64,000 bases of DNA from Actinomycetales bacterium Actino_02 (GCA_001603275.1 LUYM01000029.1:1-64000), one strand, 5' to 3'. Positions 37,696 to 48,507 are shown, numbered from the stretch's first letter. Notes: generated from the sequence alone by a model not told the origin. A program made the numbers and translations.

Positions 37696-39066
37696 ATGAC
37701 CACGAATGGGCAGATCTCCTTCTGGTGGCAGCAACTCGGCGTGCCCGAGCCCCGGCCGGCGTTGCCCGGCTCGATCGAAGCGGACGTGGCCATCGTCGGC
37801 GGCGGCTTCACCGGGCTGTGGACGGCCTACTACCTGAAGAAGGCCCAGCCGGACGCCCGGGTGGTGGTGCTCGAGCAGCGTTTCGCCGGCTTCGGGGCGT
37901 CCGGACGCAACGGCGGCTGGTGCGTGAACTCGATCACCGGCACCCGCGAGCAGTACCTGGACAGCCACGGCCGCGATGCCGTGATCGGTTTCCAGCAGGC
38001 GATGAACGACACCGTCGATGAGGTGATCGCGGTCGCCGCGGCCGAGGGGATCGACGCCGACATCATCAAGGGTGGCGAGTTCAACGTGGCCCGCACCCCG
38101 TCCCAGGTGGCCCGGATGAGGGCCTTCTACGAGACCGAGGCAGCCTGGCCGGTCACCGACATCGAGCTGCTGGACGCGTCCGAGGCCAGGGCCCGAATCA
38201 ACATCGACGGCGCCCTGGGCGCGACCTGGCAGCCGCACTGCGCGAAGGTGAACCCGGCCAAGCTGGCCCGCGGTCTGGCCCTGGCAGCCGAACGCGCCGG
38301 TGTCGTGATCTATGAGAACACCCTGGTCACCGAGATTTCGTCCGGGCTCGTCCGGACCGACCACGGGGACGTTCGGGCGCCGGCCATCGTCCGGGCCACC
38401 GAGGGCTTCACCGCCAATCTGCGTGGCGAGCACCGCACCTGGCTGCCGATGAACTCCTCGATGATCGTCACCGAGCCGCTGCCCAACTCGGTGTGGGAGC
38501 AGCTTGGCTGGACGTCCGGGCAGGTGCTGGGCGACTACGCCAACGTCTACATGTACGCCCAGCGGACCAGCGACGGCCGGATCGCCTTCGGCGGCCGCGG
38601 CGTCCCCTACCGCTACGGCTCGCGGGTGGACACCGACGGTGTCACCCAGCAGCGCACCATCGAGGCGCTGACCGACCTCCTGCGCAGCTTCTTCCCGGCC
38701 GCGTCCGGGGTCGGCATCGACCATGCCTGGGCTGGCGTGCTCGGCGTCCCCCGGGATTGGGCGGCCACAATCGGCTTCGATCACGGCACCGGGATGGGCT
38801 GGGCCGGCGGCTACGTGGGCACCGGAGTCGCCACCACCAACCTGGCCGGACGCACCCTCACCGACCTGATCCTGCGCCGCGACACCGACCTGGTCCGCCT
38901 ACCCTGGGTCGGCCGCAAGGTGCGCAAGTGGGAGCCCGAGCCGCTGCGCTGGCTGGGCGTCCAAGCGATGTACGCGGCCTACCGGATGGCTGATCGCCAG
39001 GAGCTGGACGGCCGGGCCACCACCTCGCCGATCGCCAAGTTCGCGGATCTGATTTCGGGACACTAG
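37696..39066 (+). CDS. FAD-dependent amine oxidase-like oxidoreductase (DAO family)
   Basis: 456 aa. FAD-binding GGGFTG at 35-40 within 'DVAIVGGGFTGLWTAYYL', then 'GFGASGRNGGWCVN' and a substrate domain; the C-terminal part contains 'GGYVGTGVATTNLAGRTL'. This layout is close to gamma-glutamylputrescine oxidase PuuB-type and glycine oxidase-like proteins. A link with the nearby agmatine-to-putrescine genes (9 kb away) is only a guess. ATG 37696 is chosen as the start near the domain boundary. Confidence 0.8.
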   Translation: MTTNGQISFWWQQLGVPEPRPALPGSIEADVAIVGGGFTGLWTAYYLKKAQPDARVVVLEQRFAGFGASGRNGGWCVNSITGTREQYLDSHGRDAVIGFQQAMNDTVDEVIAVAAAEGIDADIIKGGEFNVARTPSQVARMRAFYETEAAWPVTDIELLDASEARARINIDGALGATWQPHCAKVNPAKLARGLALAAERAGVVIYENTLVTEISSGLVRTDHGDVRAPAIVRATEGFTANLRGEHRTWLPMNSSMIVTEPLPNSVWEQLGWTSGQVLGDYANVYMYAQRTSDGRIAFGGRGVPYRYGSRVDTDGVTQQRTIEALTDLLRSFFPAASGVGIDHAWAGVLGVPRDWAATIGFDHGTGMGWAGGYVGTGVATTNLAGRTLTDLILRRDTDLVRLPWVGRKVRKWEPEPLRWLGVQAMYAAYRMADRQELDGRATTSPIAKFADLISGH

Positions 39067-39108
39067 CCGCCGACTCGGTGACGCGGGCTCCGCGTCGCCG
39101 AACCCCGG

Positions 39109-39171
39109 GGACGGTTCCATTACCGTCCATCCTTGTCGCAGCCTTTCGAGGGGACGGTTCCATTACCGTCC
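39109..39171 (+). repeat. REP doublet, plus orientation
   Basis: Two consensus units at 39109 and 39152, pitch 43 bp, with spacer ATCCTTGTCGCAG... The first unit starts 42 bases after the oxidoreductase stop. It faces the next doublet. Confidence 0.9.
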
Positions 39172-39235
39172 ACCCTTGTCAGGCGCGACCTGCCGAAGAC
39201 CGGCCGTAACACCCTCGACGGCCGATCTCGTCCGT

Positions 39236-39299
39236 GGACGGAAATGGAACCGTCCCCAGCACTGACCACGGGCTTCGGTGGACGGAAATGGAACCGTCC
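39236..39299 (-). repeat. REP doublet, minus orientation, TTT loop subfamily
   Basis: Units at 39236 and 39280, pitch 44 bp. Both read GGACGGTTCCATTTCCGTCC in REP orientation, a loop variant shared with 42361 and 46950. With the plus doublet at 39109 it forms an inverted quadruplet. Confidence 0.9.
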
Positions 39300-39426
39300 C
39301 CAAGACTGGGGCTTGCGACGGCTGAGGCGTGCACGTCCGGGTGGCACGAGCGGGTCGTAGCCACAGTCACCTCACAGGAAAGCCCAAGGGAACCGACGGG
39401 TCGATCCGGAATTCTTGTCTCGTCGA

Positions 39427-40860
39427 ATGATGGGAGTGAGCGTGGCCGTGGAGATCCAGCCGGCACCGACGAATGCCGCCCGGCAGAGCCTGGTGGCCGA
39501 TCGTCGGGTGTTGGTGCCGTCCTGGTGGCGCGACGCCGTCGGCCTGGCCGTCTGGGCCAGCATGCTGATCGTCACCGCCTTGTGGGTCAGCGGGGGCGGC
39601 CTACAAGCGTTGACGACCCCGGCCGGCGCCTTCACGACGCTGGGCCGGCTGACCGGCCTGATCTCGTCCGATCTGCTGCTGATTCAGGTGCTGCTGATGG
39701 CTCGGCTGCCGGTGGTCGAGCGCGTCTACGGCCAGGACGAGTTGGCCCGGCGGCACCGCCTGGTCGGCTTCTGGTCCTTCTCGCTGATGCTCGTCCACCT
39801 CGTTCTGATCACGATCGGCTATGCGCTGTCCGCGCACCTGAACGTGTTCGTCCAGTTCTGGGAGCTAGTCGTCGACTACCCGGGCATGCTCCTCGCCACC
39901 GCCGGCACCGCGCTGGTCGTTGCGGTCGCGATGACCAGCCTCCGGGCGGCCCGACGCAAGCTGCGCTACGAGTCCTGGCATCTGCTTCACCTGTACGCCT
40001 ACCTCGGCGTCGGCTTGGCGCTGCCGCACCAGCTGTGGACCGGGCAGGAGTTCCTGAACAACGCGTGGGCCACCATCTACTGGTGGGGGCTGTGGATCGC
40101 CGCCGTGGTGGCGATCGTCGGCTGGCGACTGCTCGTCCCGCTGTATCGCAGCCTGCGCCACGACCTGCGGGTGGCCGGCGTCCGCCGGGAGAACGCGGAC
40201 GTAATCAGCGTGCTCATCTCCGGACGCGACCTCGACCAGCTGCCGGTCGCAGCCGGTCAGTTCTTCAACTGGCGCTTCCTCGGACGCCCCGGCTGGACCC
40301 GGGCCCATCCCTACTCGCTGTCGGCGGCCCCGAACGGACGCAGTCTGCGGATCACCGTCAAGGATCTTGGCGACGGCAGCCACGAGCTGGCCACGGTGAA
40401 GCCGGGCAGCCGAGTGCTGATCGAGGGGCCGTACGGACGGCTGCACGCCGGCGTCCGAACCCAGCGAAAGGTGCTGCTGCTGGGGGCCGGGATCGGGATC
40501 ACCCCGCTGCGGGCGCTGCTGGAGGAACTGCCGCAGGCCCCGGGCGATGTCACCCTCATCTACCGGGCTGGCAGCGATGACGAGCTGGTGCTGTCCGACG
40601 AGATCGAGAAGCTGGCCGCCGCCCGCGGCGCGCGGGTGTTCTTCGTGGCCGGCCACCGCCGCCGGGAACGCAACTCCTGGCTGCCGACCAGCGCCGGCAC
40701 CCTCAGTGACACCGACGGCCTGCGCCAACTGGTGCCCGATATTGCCGAGCACGACGTCTACCTGTGCGGCGCGGACGCCTGGATGGACGCCGCCGCCAAG
40801 GCCGCCCGCGACTGCGGAGTGCCGTCCGACCGCATCCATTCCGAACGCTTCAGCTGGTAA
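39427..40860 (+). CDS. Ferric reductase-like membrane flavocytochrome (FAD/NAD domains)
   Basis: 477 aa. Six transmembrane helices (about 35-230) of the ferric reductase-like domain, with histidines in helices 3 and 5 (HRLVGFWSFSLMLVHLVLI and 'ESWHLLHLYAYLGVGLALPHQ') as likely heme ligands. An FAD-binding domain 'HPYSLSAAPNGRSLRI' and an NAD-binding site 'VLLLGAGIGITPLRALL' follow. It moves electrons from NAD(P)H across the membrane, probably to the FMN protein encoded next. The start is uncertain: ATG 39427 is preferred, with ATG 39430 and GTGs at 39436 and 39442 as alternatives. An ApbE flavin transferase completes the set. Confidence 0.85.
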   Translation: MMGVSVAVEIQPAPTNAARQSLVADRRVLVPSWWRDAVGLAVWASMLIVTALWVSGGGLQALTTPAGAFTTLGRLTGLISSDLLLIQVLLMARLPVVERVYGQDELARRHRLVGFWSFSLMLVHLVLITIGYALSAHLNVFVQFWELVVDYPGMLLATAGTALVVAVAMTSLRAARRKLRYESWHLLHLYAYLGVGLALPHQLWTGQEFLNNAWATIYWWGLWIAAVVAIVGWRLLVPLYRSLRHDLRVAGVRRENADVISVLISGRDLDQLPVAAGQFFNWRFLGRPGWTRAHPYSLSAAPNGRSLRITVKDLGDGSHELATVKPGSRVLIEGPYGRLHAGVRTQRKVLLLGAGIGITPLRALLEELPQAPGDVTLIYRAGSDDELVLSDEIEKLAAARGARVFFVAGHRRRERNSWLPTSAGTLSDTDGLRQLVPDIAEHDVYLCGADAWMDAAAKAARDCGVPSDRIHSERFSW

Positions 40861-40873
40861 CCCAGGAGTCCTC

Positions 40874-41404
40874 ATGCGCAAGATCGTCATCGCCATCGCC
40901 AGCACCGTGAGTGCACTGGTGCTGCTGTTCAGTTACCACACGTCCACGAACTCCGAGGCCGCCAAGGAGTCGACCACCGACACCAGCGGTGGCACCGGTA
41001 ACTCCGGTTCGACAACGCCGAACTCCGGAAGCTCGGGCTCCTCAAGCTCGTCGGGAAGCTCGTCGAGTTCGTCAGATAGCTCATCCTCGCCGGGCACGTC
41101 CAACTCCGGAAGCTCGAGTGCTGCCGACGGCACCTACACCGGCGACGCGGCGGCGACCCGCTACGGGAACGTCCAGGTGCAGATCACCGTCTCCGGCGGC
41201 CAGATCACGGGGGCCGAGGCGATCGACTACCCGAACAACGACCGGCACGACCAGCAGATCAACGCCTACGCCATTCCGATCCTGAACTCTGAGGCGGTCG
41301 CCGCGCAGAGCGCCAACATCGATGCGGTCTCCGGCGCCACGGTGACCAGCGACGGCTACATCACCTCGTTGCAGTCGGCGATCGACGCCGCCCACCTGGG
41401 ATGA
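40874..41404 (+). CDS. FMN-binding extracytoplasmic protein
   Basis: 176 aa. N-terminal transmembrane anchor (3-20), then a Ser/Gly-rich linker (38-84), then an FMN_bind domain. The flavinylation site is visible as SGATVT at 153-158, with Thr156 the probable FMN attachment residue. The anchor and linker place the domain outside the cell. It lies 13 bp after the flavocytochrome gene and overlaps the ApbE gene by 4 bp. Inference: it is the electron acceptor of the membrane reductase after ApbE attaches FMN. Confidence 0.88.
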   Translation: MRKIVIAIASTVSALVLLFSYHTSTNSEAAKESTTDTSGGTGNSGSTTPNSGSSGSSSSSGSSSSSSDSSSSPGTSNSGSSSAADGTYTGDAAATRYGNVQVQITVSGGQITGAEAIDYPNNDRHDQQINAYAIPILNSEAVAAQSANIDAVSGATVTSDGYITSLQSAIDAAHLG

Positions 41405-42213
41405 GCGCGACGATGAGTCCGGCGGTCACCACCGAGCTGCCGCGGCGGGCCTGGGTGGCTCAGGTGATGAGCCTGCCAATCAGCATTCATCTACGTGGGC
41501 CGGTCGCCGAGTCGGGCGAGGCGTCCGACCTTGTCGCCGAGGCTTTCGACGACCTGCGGGCCGATGAGGATCTGTTCAGCATCTGGCGTCCGGACAGCCC
41601 TGCCAGCCGCGTCCGCGATGGACGCGATCAGCTCGCCGATGCCCCGCCGCGGCTGCGCCAGGTGGCCGCCCTGTGCGAGCTGGCCGGCCAGCGCACCGGC
41701 GGCGCCTTCTCGGCGTGGCTGCCGGACGCGTCCGGCGTGCTGCGATTCAACCCGACCGGCCTGGTCAAGGGCTGGGCCGTGCAGCAGGCCTTCGAGCGGT
41801 TGGCGGCGCGGCTGCGTCGCTTCGGCGCCCACGACCTGATGATCAACGCCGGCGGCGACATCGCCGCGGCCTGTGCGCGCACCGACACCCCGGATTGGGT
41901 GATCGCCATCGAGGACCCGCGCGATCGCAGCCGGATGCTCCGATCGCTGCATCTGCGCACCGGAGCGGTGGCCACGTCCGGCACGGCGGCTCGTGGCGCA
42001 CACATCGTCGACCCGGCCACCGGACGTCCGGTTGAGTCGCTGTTGTCGGCCACCGTGATCGGCCCCGAGCTGACTTGGGCGGACGTCTATGCCACCGCGG
42101 CCTTCGTGAAAGGCCCGTCCGCTGTCGGCTGGCTGGCCACTCTGGACCAGCATGCGGCCCTCCTGGTCGAGCCGGACGGACGACTGGTCACCGTCGGCGC
42201 CCCCACCCACTGA
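41401..42213 (+). CDS. apbE: ApbE-family FAD:protein FMN transferase
   Basis: 270 aa. Features of the flavin transferase family are seen: 'PTGLVKGWAVQQAFE', 'LMINAGGDIAAA' and the late 'VATSGTAARGAHIVDPATGRPV'. It attaches FMN to Thr/Ser of SGAT motifs, here most likely in the preceding protein. It lacks an obvious lipobox or signal peptide, so localisation is unclear. The start overlaps the previous stop (ATGA). Confidence 0.9.
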   Translation: MSATMSPAVTTELPRRAWVAQVMSLPISIHLRGPVAESGEASDLVAEAFDDLRADEDLFSIWRPDSPASRVRDGRDQLADAPPRLRQVAALCELAGQRTGGAFSAWLPDASGVLRFNPTGLVKGWAVQQAFERLAARLRRFGAHDLMINAGGDIAAACARTDTPDWVIAIEDPRDRSRMLRSLHLRTGAVATSGTAARGAHIVDPATGRPVESLLSATVIGPELTWADVYATAAFVKGPSAVGWLATLDQHAALLVEPDGRLVTVGAPTH

Positions 42214-42240
42214 CTCCACCCCCGGCCCCGGGACAAATGG

Positions 42241-42260
42241 GGACGGTTCCTGTTACAGCT
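42241..42260 (+). repeat. Degenerate REP unit
   Basis: GGACGGTTCCTGTTACAGCT keeps the 5' half of the REP consensus and has lost the 3' arm. It is the only single, degraded copy found. Confidence 0.5.
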
Positions 42261-42360
42261 GGTACGGGCGTCGGCAACCAGGTCGGGCGTTCGACGGGGT
42301 GCGAGCGAGGGTTTACTGATTCCGTCCGTGGGTGACGGGCCCTAGGCTGGGCGATCAGCC

Positions 42361-42423
42361 GGACGGAAATGGGACCGTCCCCACGAAACCCGCGGACCAG
42401 GGTGGACGGTAATGGAACCGTCC
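42361..42423 (-). repeat. REP doublet in the leader of the UvrA paralogue
   Basis: Units at 42361 (TTT loop subfamily with one extra change, TCCCATTT) and 42404 (consensus), pitch 43 bp. It is the REP cluster closest to a start codon, 18 bases from ATG 42442. Confidence 0.85.
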
Positions 42424-42441
42424 CCGATAACAGGGGGACCG

Positions 42442-44808
<2,367 letters not shown>

Positions 44809-44811
44809 CGG

Positions 44812-44874
44812 GGACGGTTCCATTACCGTCCACCCAAGCCAGCCCAACTCCCGGGGACGGTTCCATTACCGTCC
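44812..44874 (+). repeat. REP doublet after the UvrA paralogue
   Basis: Two consensus units at 44812 and 44855, pitch 43 bp, starting 3 bases after the stop codon. It is the closest REP to a stop and a candidate terminator. Confidence 0.9.
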
Positions 44875-44904
44875 AGCGTGGTGGTGAGGCGGCGTCCGGC
44901 CGCC

Positions 44905-44910
44905 TAGGCT
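44905..44910 (+). promoter_or_regulatory. Putative -10 box (TAGGCT), leaderless GNAT
   Basis: TAGGCT ends 7 bases before ATG 44918 and no Shine-Dalgarno sequence is present. Confidence 0.5.
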
Positions 44911-44917
44911 GCCGCCC

Positions 44918-45331
44918 ATGACCGACGGCCTGCGCTTCTCCAACCGCACCGAAGACATCGACCGGGCCCTGGTCCACTACTGGATCAGCGAGCTCAGCTA
45001 CTGGGCCCAGGGACGATCCCGCGAAGCCCAGGACACCGCCATCGACGGCTCGCGGAACTACAGCGTCCATGACGTTGCCACCGGCGCGCAGCTCGGCTAC
45101 GCCCGAGTGGTCACCGATGGGGCCACCTTCGCCTGGCTGTGCGATGTGATCGTCGCCCCGCATGCCCGCGGACGCGGCGTCGGCAAGCGCCTGATCGCCG
45201 GCCTGATAGACGACCTGGAACCGCTCGGACTACGCCGGATACTGCTGGCTACCGCCGACGCCCACGGCCTGTACGCCCAGTACGGCTTCGAGCCGCTGGC
45301 CCAGCCGGAGCGCTGGATGGTGCACCTGTAG
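44918..45331 (+). CDS. GNAT-family N-acetyltransferase
   Basis: 137 aa. The acetyl-CoA-binding motif 'CDVIVAPHARGRGVGKRLI' fits the GNAT Q/RxxGxG/A rule, followed by 'YAQYGFEPLAQPERWM'. The substrate is unknown. A leaderless start is likely. Confidence 0.85.
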   Translation: MTDGLRFSNRTEDIDRALVHYWISELSYWAQGRSREAQDTAIDGSRNYSVHDVATGAQLGYARVVTDGATFAWLCDVIVAPHARGRGVGKRLIAGLIDDLEPLGLRRILLATADAHGLYAQYGFEPLAQPERWMVHL

Positions 45332-45525
45332 GGCCGCACCGCGGCGCCACCGCCACGCCCCGTTCGCGCTACCGAATGGAACCTCCGCTACCGGAATATC
45401 GGCAGCAAGGGTTCCCTTCGGTAGCGAACCGCGGGGGTGCGGGCGGGGAAGGGTGAAGCGGGACGGAAGCAGGACGGAAGCGGAAGCAGGACGGGGACGG
45501 GAGCGAGCGGGAGGACCGGACGAGC
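45332..45525. other. Convergent interval with type 3 repeat and purine-rich tract
   Basis: After the type 3 palindrome (45362-45429) comes a purine-rich low-complexity tract (about 45447-45516) built of GGACGGAAGC-like units. No gene is seen. It separates two convergent genes. Confidence 0.5.
45362..45429. repeat. Type 3 palindromic element (GCTACCGAA/GGAACC)
   Basis: A long imperfect palindrome of about 22-bp arms: GTTCGCGCTACCGAA-TGGAACC against GGGTTCCC-TTCGGTAG-CGAAC. A third direct copy of GCTACCGGAA is in the loop. It sits between convergent genes and could end transcription or be a repeat unit. No second copy was noticed in the window. Confidence 0.65.
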
Positions 45526-46827
45526 TCAGCCGTCGGCGCGCGGCGTCCAGGCGTCCGCCTTGGCGATGTCGGCATCCAGCGCGTCCACTCCGGAGCCGGA
45601 GATCCGCAGATTCGAGCTGTACTGCCAGATCGACCACTCGGCCCACGGCCCGGTCAGCGGCTGGCTATCCGGAATCCGGCCGTTGTCCTTGCCCCAGGAG
45701 GCCACCCAGAGCCGGGCCAGCGGCGCCACCGGCGCCCATACGTACTCGCCGGCCTCGATCACGTTGGCCGCGTTGGCGCCCATGTAGACGTACAGATTGG
45801 CCGGGTAACCGCCGGCCGCCAGCTTCGCCTTGATCGCCACCAGGAACTCCGAGACCTCGGCGGCGTTCCAGGCCCGCAGCGAGAGCTTGTACTTCTTGCC
45901 GGACGCACTGGCGGTCCAGGCGCGTCCCTTCTCGACGTCGAGGACGATCGGATCGGTGTCGGTCTTGGTGAGGTTGCCGTCCTTGACCAGCCAGGCGAAG
46001 AACTGGTTGGCGGTCGCGGTCGGGGTGTAGCCGGCCGAGAACACATTGCCCGGCGTGGTGTCGATGGTGTCGATCCAGCCGTTGAACCAGTAGTGGCCCA
46101 GGCCGAGCTTGGCCGAGGTCACCTGGTCGGCCAAGGTGGCGTAGGCACAGTCCTTGTCGACCGGCTTGCTCCCGGTCTTGGCCTTCTTGCCGGAGCAGGC
46201 GTTCACGTAGGACTGGTTGATCGGCTTGGCACCGGACGCCGCCCGCAACACGACGAAGCCCTTCGAACCGGCCCACGACTTCACGGCGGCCAGCTTCACC
46301 TTCTTCTTCGGCGCCCACTGGTAGGCCGACAGATCGACGCCCTGGCGCAGGCCGGTCAGCCCGAACGCCTTCTGCGCATCGGCGGCCGGAGTCTTGGACG
46401 GGAAGCGCACGGTCAAGGTGGCCGCGGCAGAGGTGATCTTGCCCCGCTTGCCGGTCACGATCACCCGGAACTTCGTCCCACTAGGCCACTTGCTGCCCTT
46501 CGCCGTGTAGGAGGCGGACTTGGCGCCCTTGATGGACGTCCACTTCTTGGCTTTCGGCGTCCGGGACTGCCACTGATAGCTGAGCTTGGTGCCGGTGGCC
46601 GTGACCCTGAACTTGGTGCTGGTGGAGACCCCGTAGCGGTTGGTGGTGCTGTTGCCGGGCTGGCTGAGGATCGCAGTGGCCGTGGTGGCCGCCGGCTGAA
46701 CGGCGGGGGCCGTGCGGGACGCGGGCAGGGGCAGCGGCATGGCCTGGGCGGGGGTGGCGCTGAGCGTCCCCGCGAGCAGTGCGGACGCAACGAGCACCGT
46801 CCACACACCTGACTTACCGGAGACCAT
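45526..46827 (-). CDS. Secreted GH25 muramidase (lysozyme)
   Basis: 433 aa. Signal peptide with a cleavage site after 'SATPAQA' near residue 29, then one domain of about 90 residues with 'SYQWQSRTPKAKKWTSIKGA' character (an immunoglobulin-like or cell-wall-binding repeat). The GH25 catalytic domain runs from about 162: 'GVDLSAYQ', 'IVLDVEKG' and 'WSIWQYSSN'. It cleaves the N-acetylmuramic acid-N-acetylglucosamine bond in peptidoglycan. ATG 46827 follows AAGGAGCAGCG. REP units in its upstream region are at 46907-46969. Confidence 0.9.
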   Translation of the reverse strand: MVSGKSGVWTVLVASALLAGTLSATPAQAMPLPLPASRTAPAVQPAATTATAILSQPGNSTTNRYGVSTSTKFRVTATGTKLSYQWQSRTPKAKKWTSIKGAKSASYTAKGSKWPSGTKFRVIVTGKRGKITSAAATLTVRFPSKTPAADAQKAFGLTGLRQGVDLSAYQWAPKKKVKLAAVKSWAGSKGFVVLRAASGAKPINQSYVNACSGKKAKTGSKPVDKDCAYATLADQVTSAKLGLGHYWFNGWIDTIDTTPGNVFSAGYTPTATANQFFAWLVKDGNLTKTDTDPIVLDVEKGRAWTASASGKKYKLSLRAWNAAEVSEFLVAIKAKLAAGGYPANLYVYMGANAANVIEAGEYVWAPVAPLARLWVASWGKDNGRIPDSQPLTGPWAEWSIWQYSSNLRISGSGVDALDADIAKADAWTPRADG

Positions 46828-46906
46828 CGCTGCTCCTTCCTCTTCGGTTGCGGCCGGAGCGGACCGCGGGACGATCGGGAGCCGTCCCCTTCGGGTCGGT
46901 GGACGC

Positions 46907-46969
46907 GGACCGAAATGGAACCGTCCCCACTACACCGGCCGACCAGCGTGGACGGAAATGGAACCGTCC
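46907..46969 (-). repeat. REP doublet, minus orientation, TTT loop subfamily
   Basis: Units at 46907 and 46950, pitch 43 bp. The first has a stem mismatch (GGACCG on the plus strand). Both carry loop TTCCATTT in REP orientation. Confidence 0.85.
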
Positions 46970-47052
46970 CCTGGGCTCGCCGCCGATGTGGCCATGGTAA
47001 GCCGAGATGCTGTCGACGGCGGGGAGATCGAGCCGGGCACGAAGCGGAGGGC

Positions 47053-47086
47053 CCGCAGAAAAGGGGAACTGTCCCCTTTCTTGCGG
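47053..47086. repeat. Type 2 palindromic repeat
   Basis: CCGCA ... TGCGG outer arms enclose GGGGA/TCCCC. A relative of 13112-13144 and 25265-25299, 84 bp from the nearest REP. Confidence 0.7.
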
Positions 47087-47208
47087 CGGGTCGGGCAGAC
47101 CGGTTCAGCCCCGCGGCAGCTCGCGGCCCGAGGCGGCCGCAGCCCTGGATCAGCGCGGACGACGACCGCACCATGGTGATCGGCGCCCATTCGGGTAAGG
47201 ATGGACGC

Positions 47209-47811
47209 ATGGAGCCCACCGGCAAGATCGCCCGCTTCGACACGCTGATGACCCGGCTGGAGCGGCGCTACTTCCCGCACACCCGGCGCTGGATCTGCTC
47301 GCGGGCCAGTGGAAAGACCCTCGAAGTCGCCGTGGGAACCGGCCTGAACCTGGCCCACTATCCGCCGGGCCTCGACCTGCACGGCGTCGATCGGGAGCCG
47401 GACGCCCTGGCTCTGGCCGCGCAGCGCTCCGACGAGCGCAAGCTCGGGATGATCCTCAAGACCGGTGACGCCCAGCGTCTTCCCTACTCAGACTCCAGTT
47501 TCGACACGGTGGTGTGCACCTTCGCGCTGTGCGAGGTACCGAGAGTCGAGCCGGTGCTGCGCGAGTTCGCCCGGGTGCTGCGTCCTGAGGGCCAACTTCT
47601 GCTGGCCGACCATGTGGTCTCCACCGATGGCTGGGTCCGGCTGGCCCAGCGACTGCTCGAAGCGGTGACGATTCCGCTGGGCGGAGAGCACTACACCCGA
47701 CGGCCCTCCCAGCAGCTGGCCGCGGCCGGCTTCAGCATCGTCGAGTCCGAGCGGCTGGCCCGCGGCGCCATCGAACAATTGCGGGCGGTGCCTGTCAGTG
47801 CCGGGGCCTAG
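47209..47811 (+). CDS. Class I SAM-dependent methyltransferase
   Basis: 200 aa. Motif I 'LEVAVGTGLNLAHYPPG', acidic 'GVDREPDALALAAQR', motif 'TGDAQRLPYSDSSFDTVVCTFALCEV' and motif III 'LRPEGQLLLADHV'. It resembles UbiE and phospholipid N-methyltransferase-type enzymes. The substrate is unknown. The next gene follows after 26 bp on the same strand. Confidence 0.8.
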   Translation: MEPTGKIARFDTLMTRLERRYFPHTRRWICSRASGKTLEVAVGTGLNLAHYPPGLDLHGVDREPDALALAAQRSDERKLGMILKTGDAQRLPYSDSSFDTVVCTFALCEVPRVEPVLREFARVLRPEGQLLLADHVVSTDGWVRLAQRLLEAVTIPLGGEHYTRRPSQQLAAAGFSIVESERLARGAIEQLRAVPVSAGA

Positions 47812-47837
47812 TCTCGAGACGAGCAGAGGAGAACCTG

Positions 47838-48394
47838 ATGAGCACCTTTGAGGATCGTCCGAACACCGCCGTGCTGGTGGTCGATTTCCAGGTCGGTGTG
47901 GTCGCCGACACCTACCGACGTGACGACGTGACGACGTCCAGGCCAACCTGAAGGAGCTTGTCGGCAAGGCCCGCGCGGCCGGCGTGCCGGTGATCTGGGT
48001 GCAGGACGTCGCCGAGGGCCGTGAGCCCGGCTCGCTGGCGTGGCAGATCGTCCCCGAACTCGGGCCGCTGCCCGACGAGCCGCGCGTGCAGAAGCGCTAC
48101 GGCGACTCGTTCGAAGACACCGAGCTTTCCCGCCTGCTCGAAGCCGGACGTATCGGCCAGCTCTACGTGGCCGGAGCCCAGACCGACGCCTGCATCCGTT
48201 CCACGATCCACGGTGCGTTCACTCGCGGCTACGACACCATCCTGGTCGGCGACGCGCACACCACCGAAGACCTCACCGAGTGGGGCAACCCCTCCCCGGC
48301 GGACGTGATCGCCCACACCAACCTGTACTGGGCCGACCACGAGGGTCCCGGACGGGTGGCCGCGGTGGTGAACACCGCCGACGTACAGCTGTAG
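47838..48394 (+). pseudogene. Isochorismatase-family cysteine hydrolase, frameshifted by an 8-bp tandem duplication
   Basis: ATG 47838 (ribosome binding site AGAGGAG) opens the expected isochorismatase N-terminus, 'TAVLVVDFQVGVVAD', but the frame stops near 47951. The rest of the family (VIWVQDVAEG ... VAGAQTDACIRSTIHGA) continues two bases out of frame. The cause is visible: GACGACGT occurs twice in tandem at 47922-47937. Deleting one copy restores one continuous protein of about 182 aa with catalytic Asp, Lys and Cys all present. It could be a pseudogene, a slippage-based on/off switch or an assembly error. Confidence 0.8.
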
Positions 48395-48507
48395 CCGAGC
48401 GACGACGGCCGAGGGCCCAACTTCCGTTTCTCGATTCGACTGCGTATGGGCGCCTGGTGACTTAGCGTGGGCATAGAAGCGCCCACCCCCTTCGATAGAG
48501 CATCGTC

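Larger units (their letters stand above)
39067..39426. other. Intergenic region with two opposed REP doublets
   Basis: About 360 bp, mostly taken up by the REP doublets at 39109-39171 and 39236-39299. The remaining stretch leads to the ferric-reductase gene with TTGTCT as a possible -10-like box 6 bases before ATG 39427. Confidence 0.5.
42214..42441. other. Leader region of the UvrA paralogue with REP units
   Basis: Contains a degenerate REP at 42241-42260 and a minus-orientation doublet at 42361-42423. A TAGGCT -10-like box lies near 42343. The second REP unit ends 18 bases before ATG 42442, next to the AGGGGGACC ribosome binding site, so the transcript leader may fold as REP hairpins. Confidence 0.5.
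46828..47208. other. Divergent intergenic region between lysozyme and methyltransferase genes
   Basis: About 380 bp with no gene. It contains a REP doublet (46907-46969), a type 2 palindrome (47053-47086) and weak promoter-like sequences. An AAGG-type ribosome binding site precedes ATG 47209. Confidence 0.5.
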
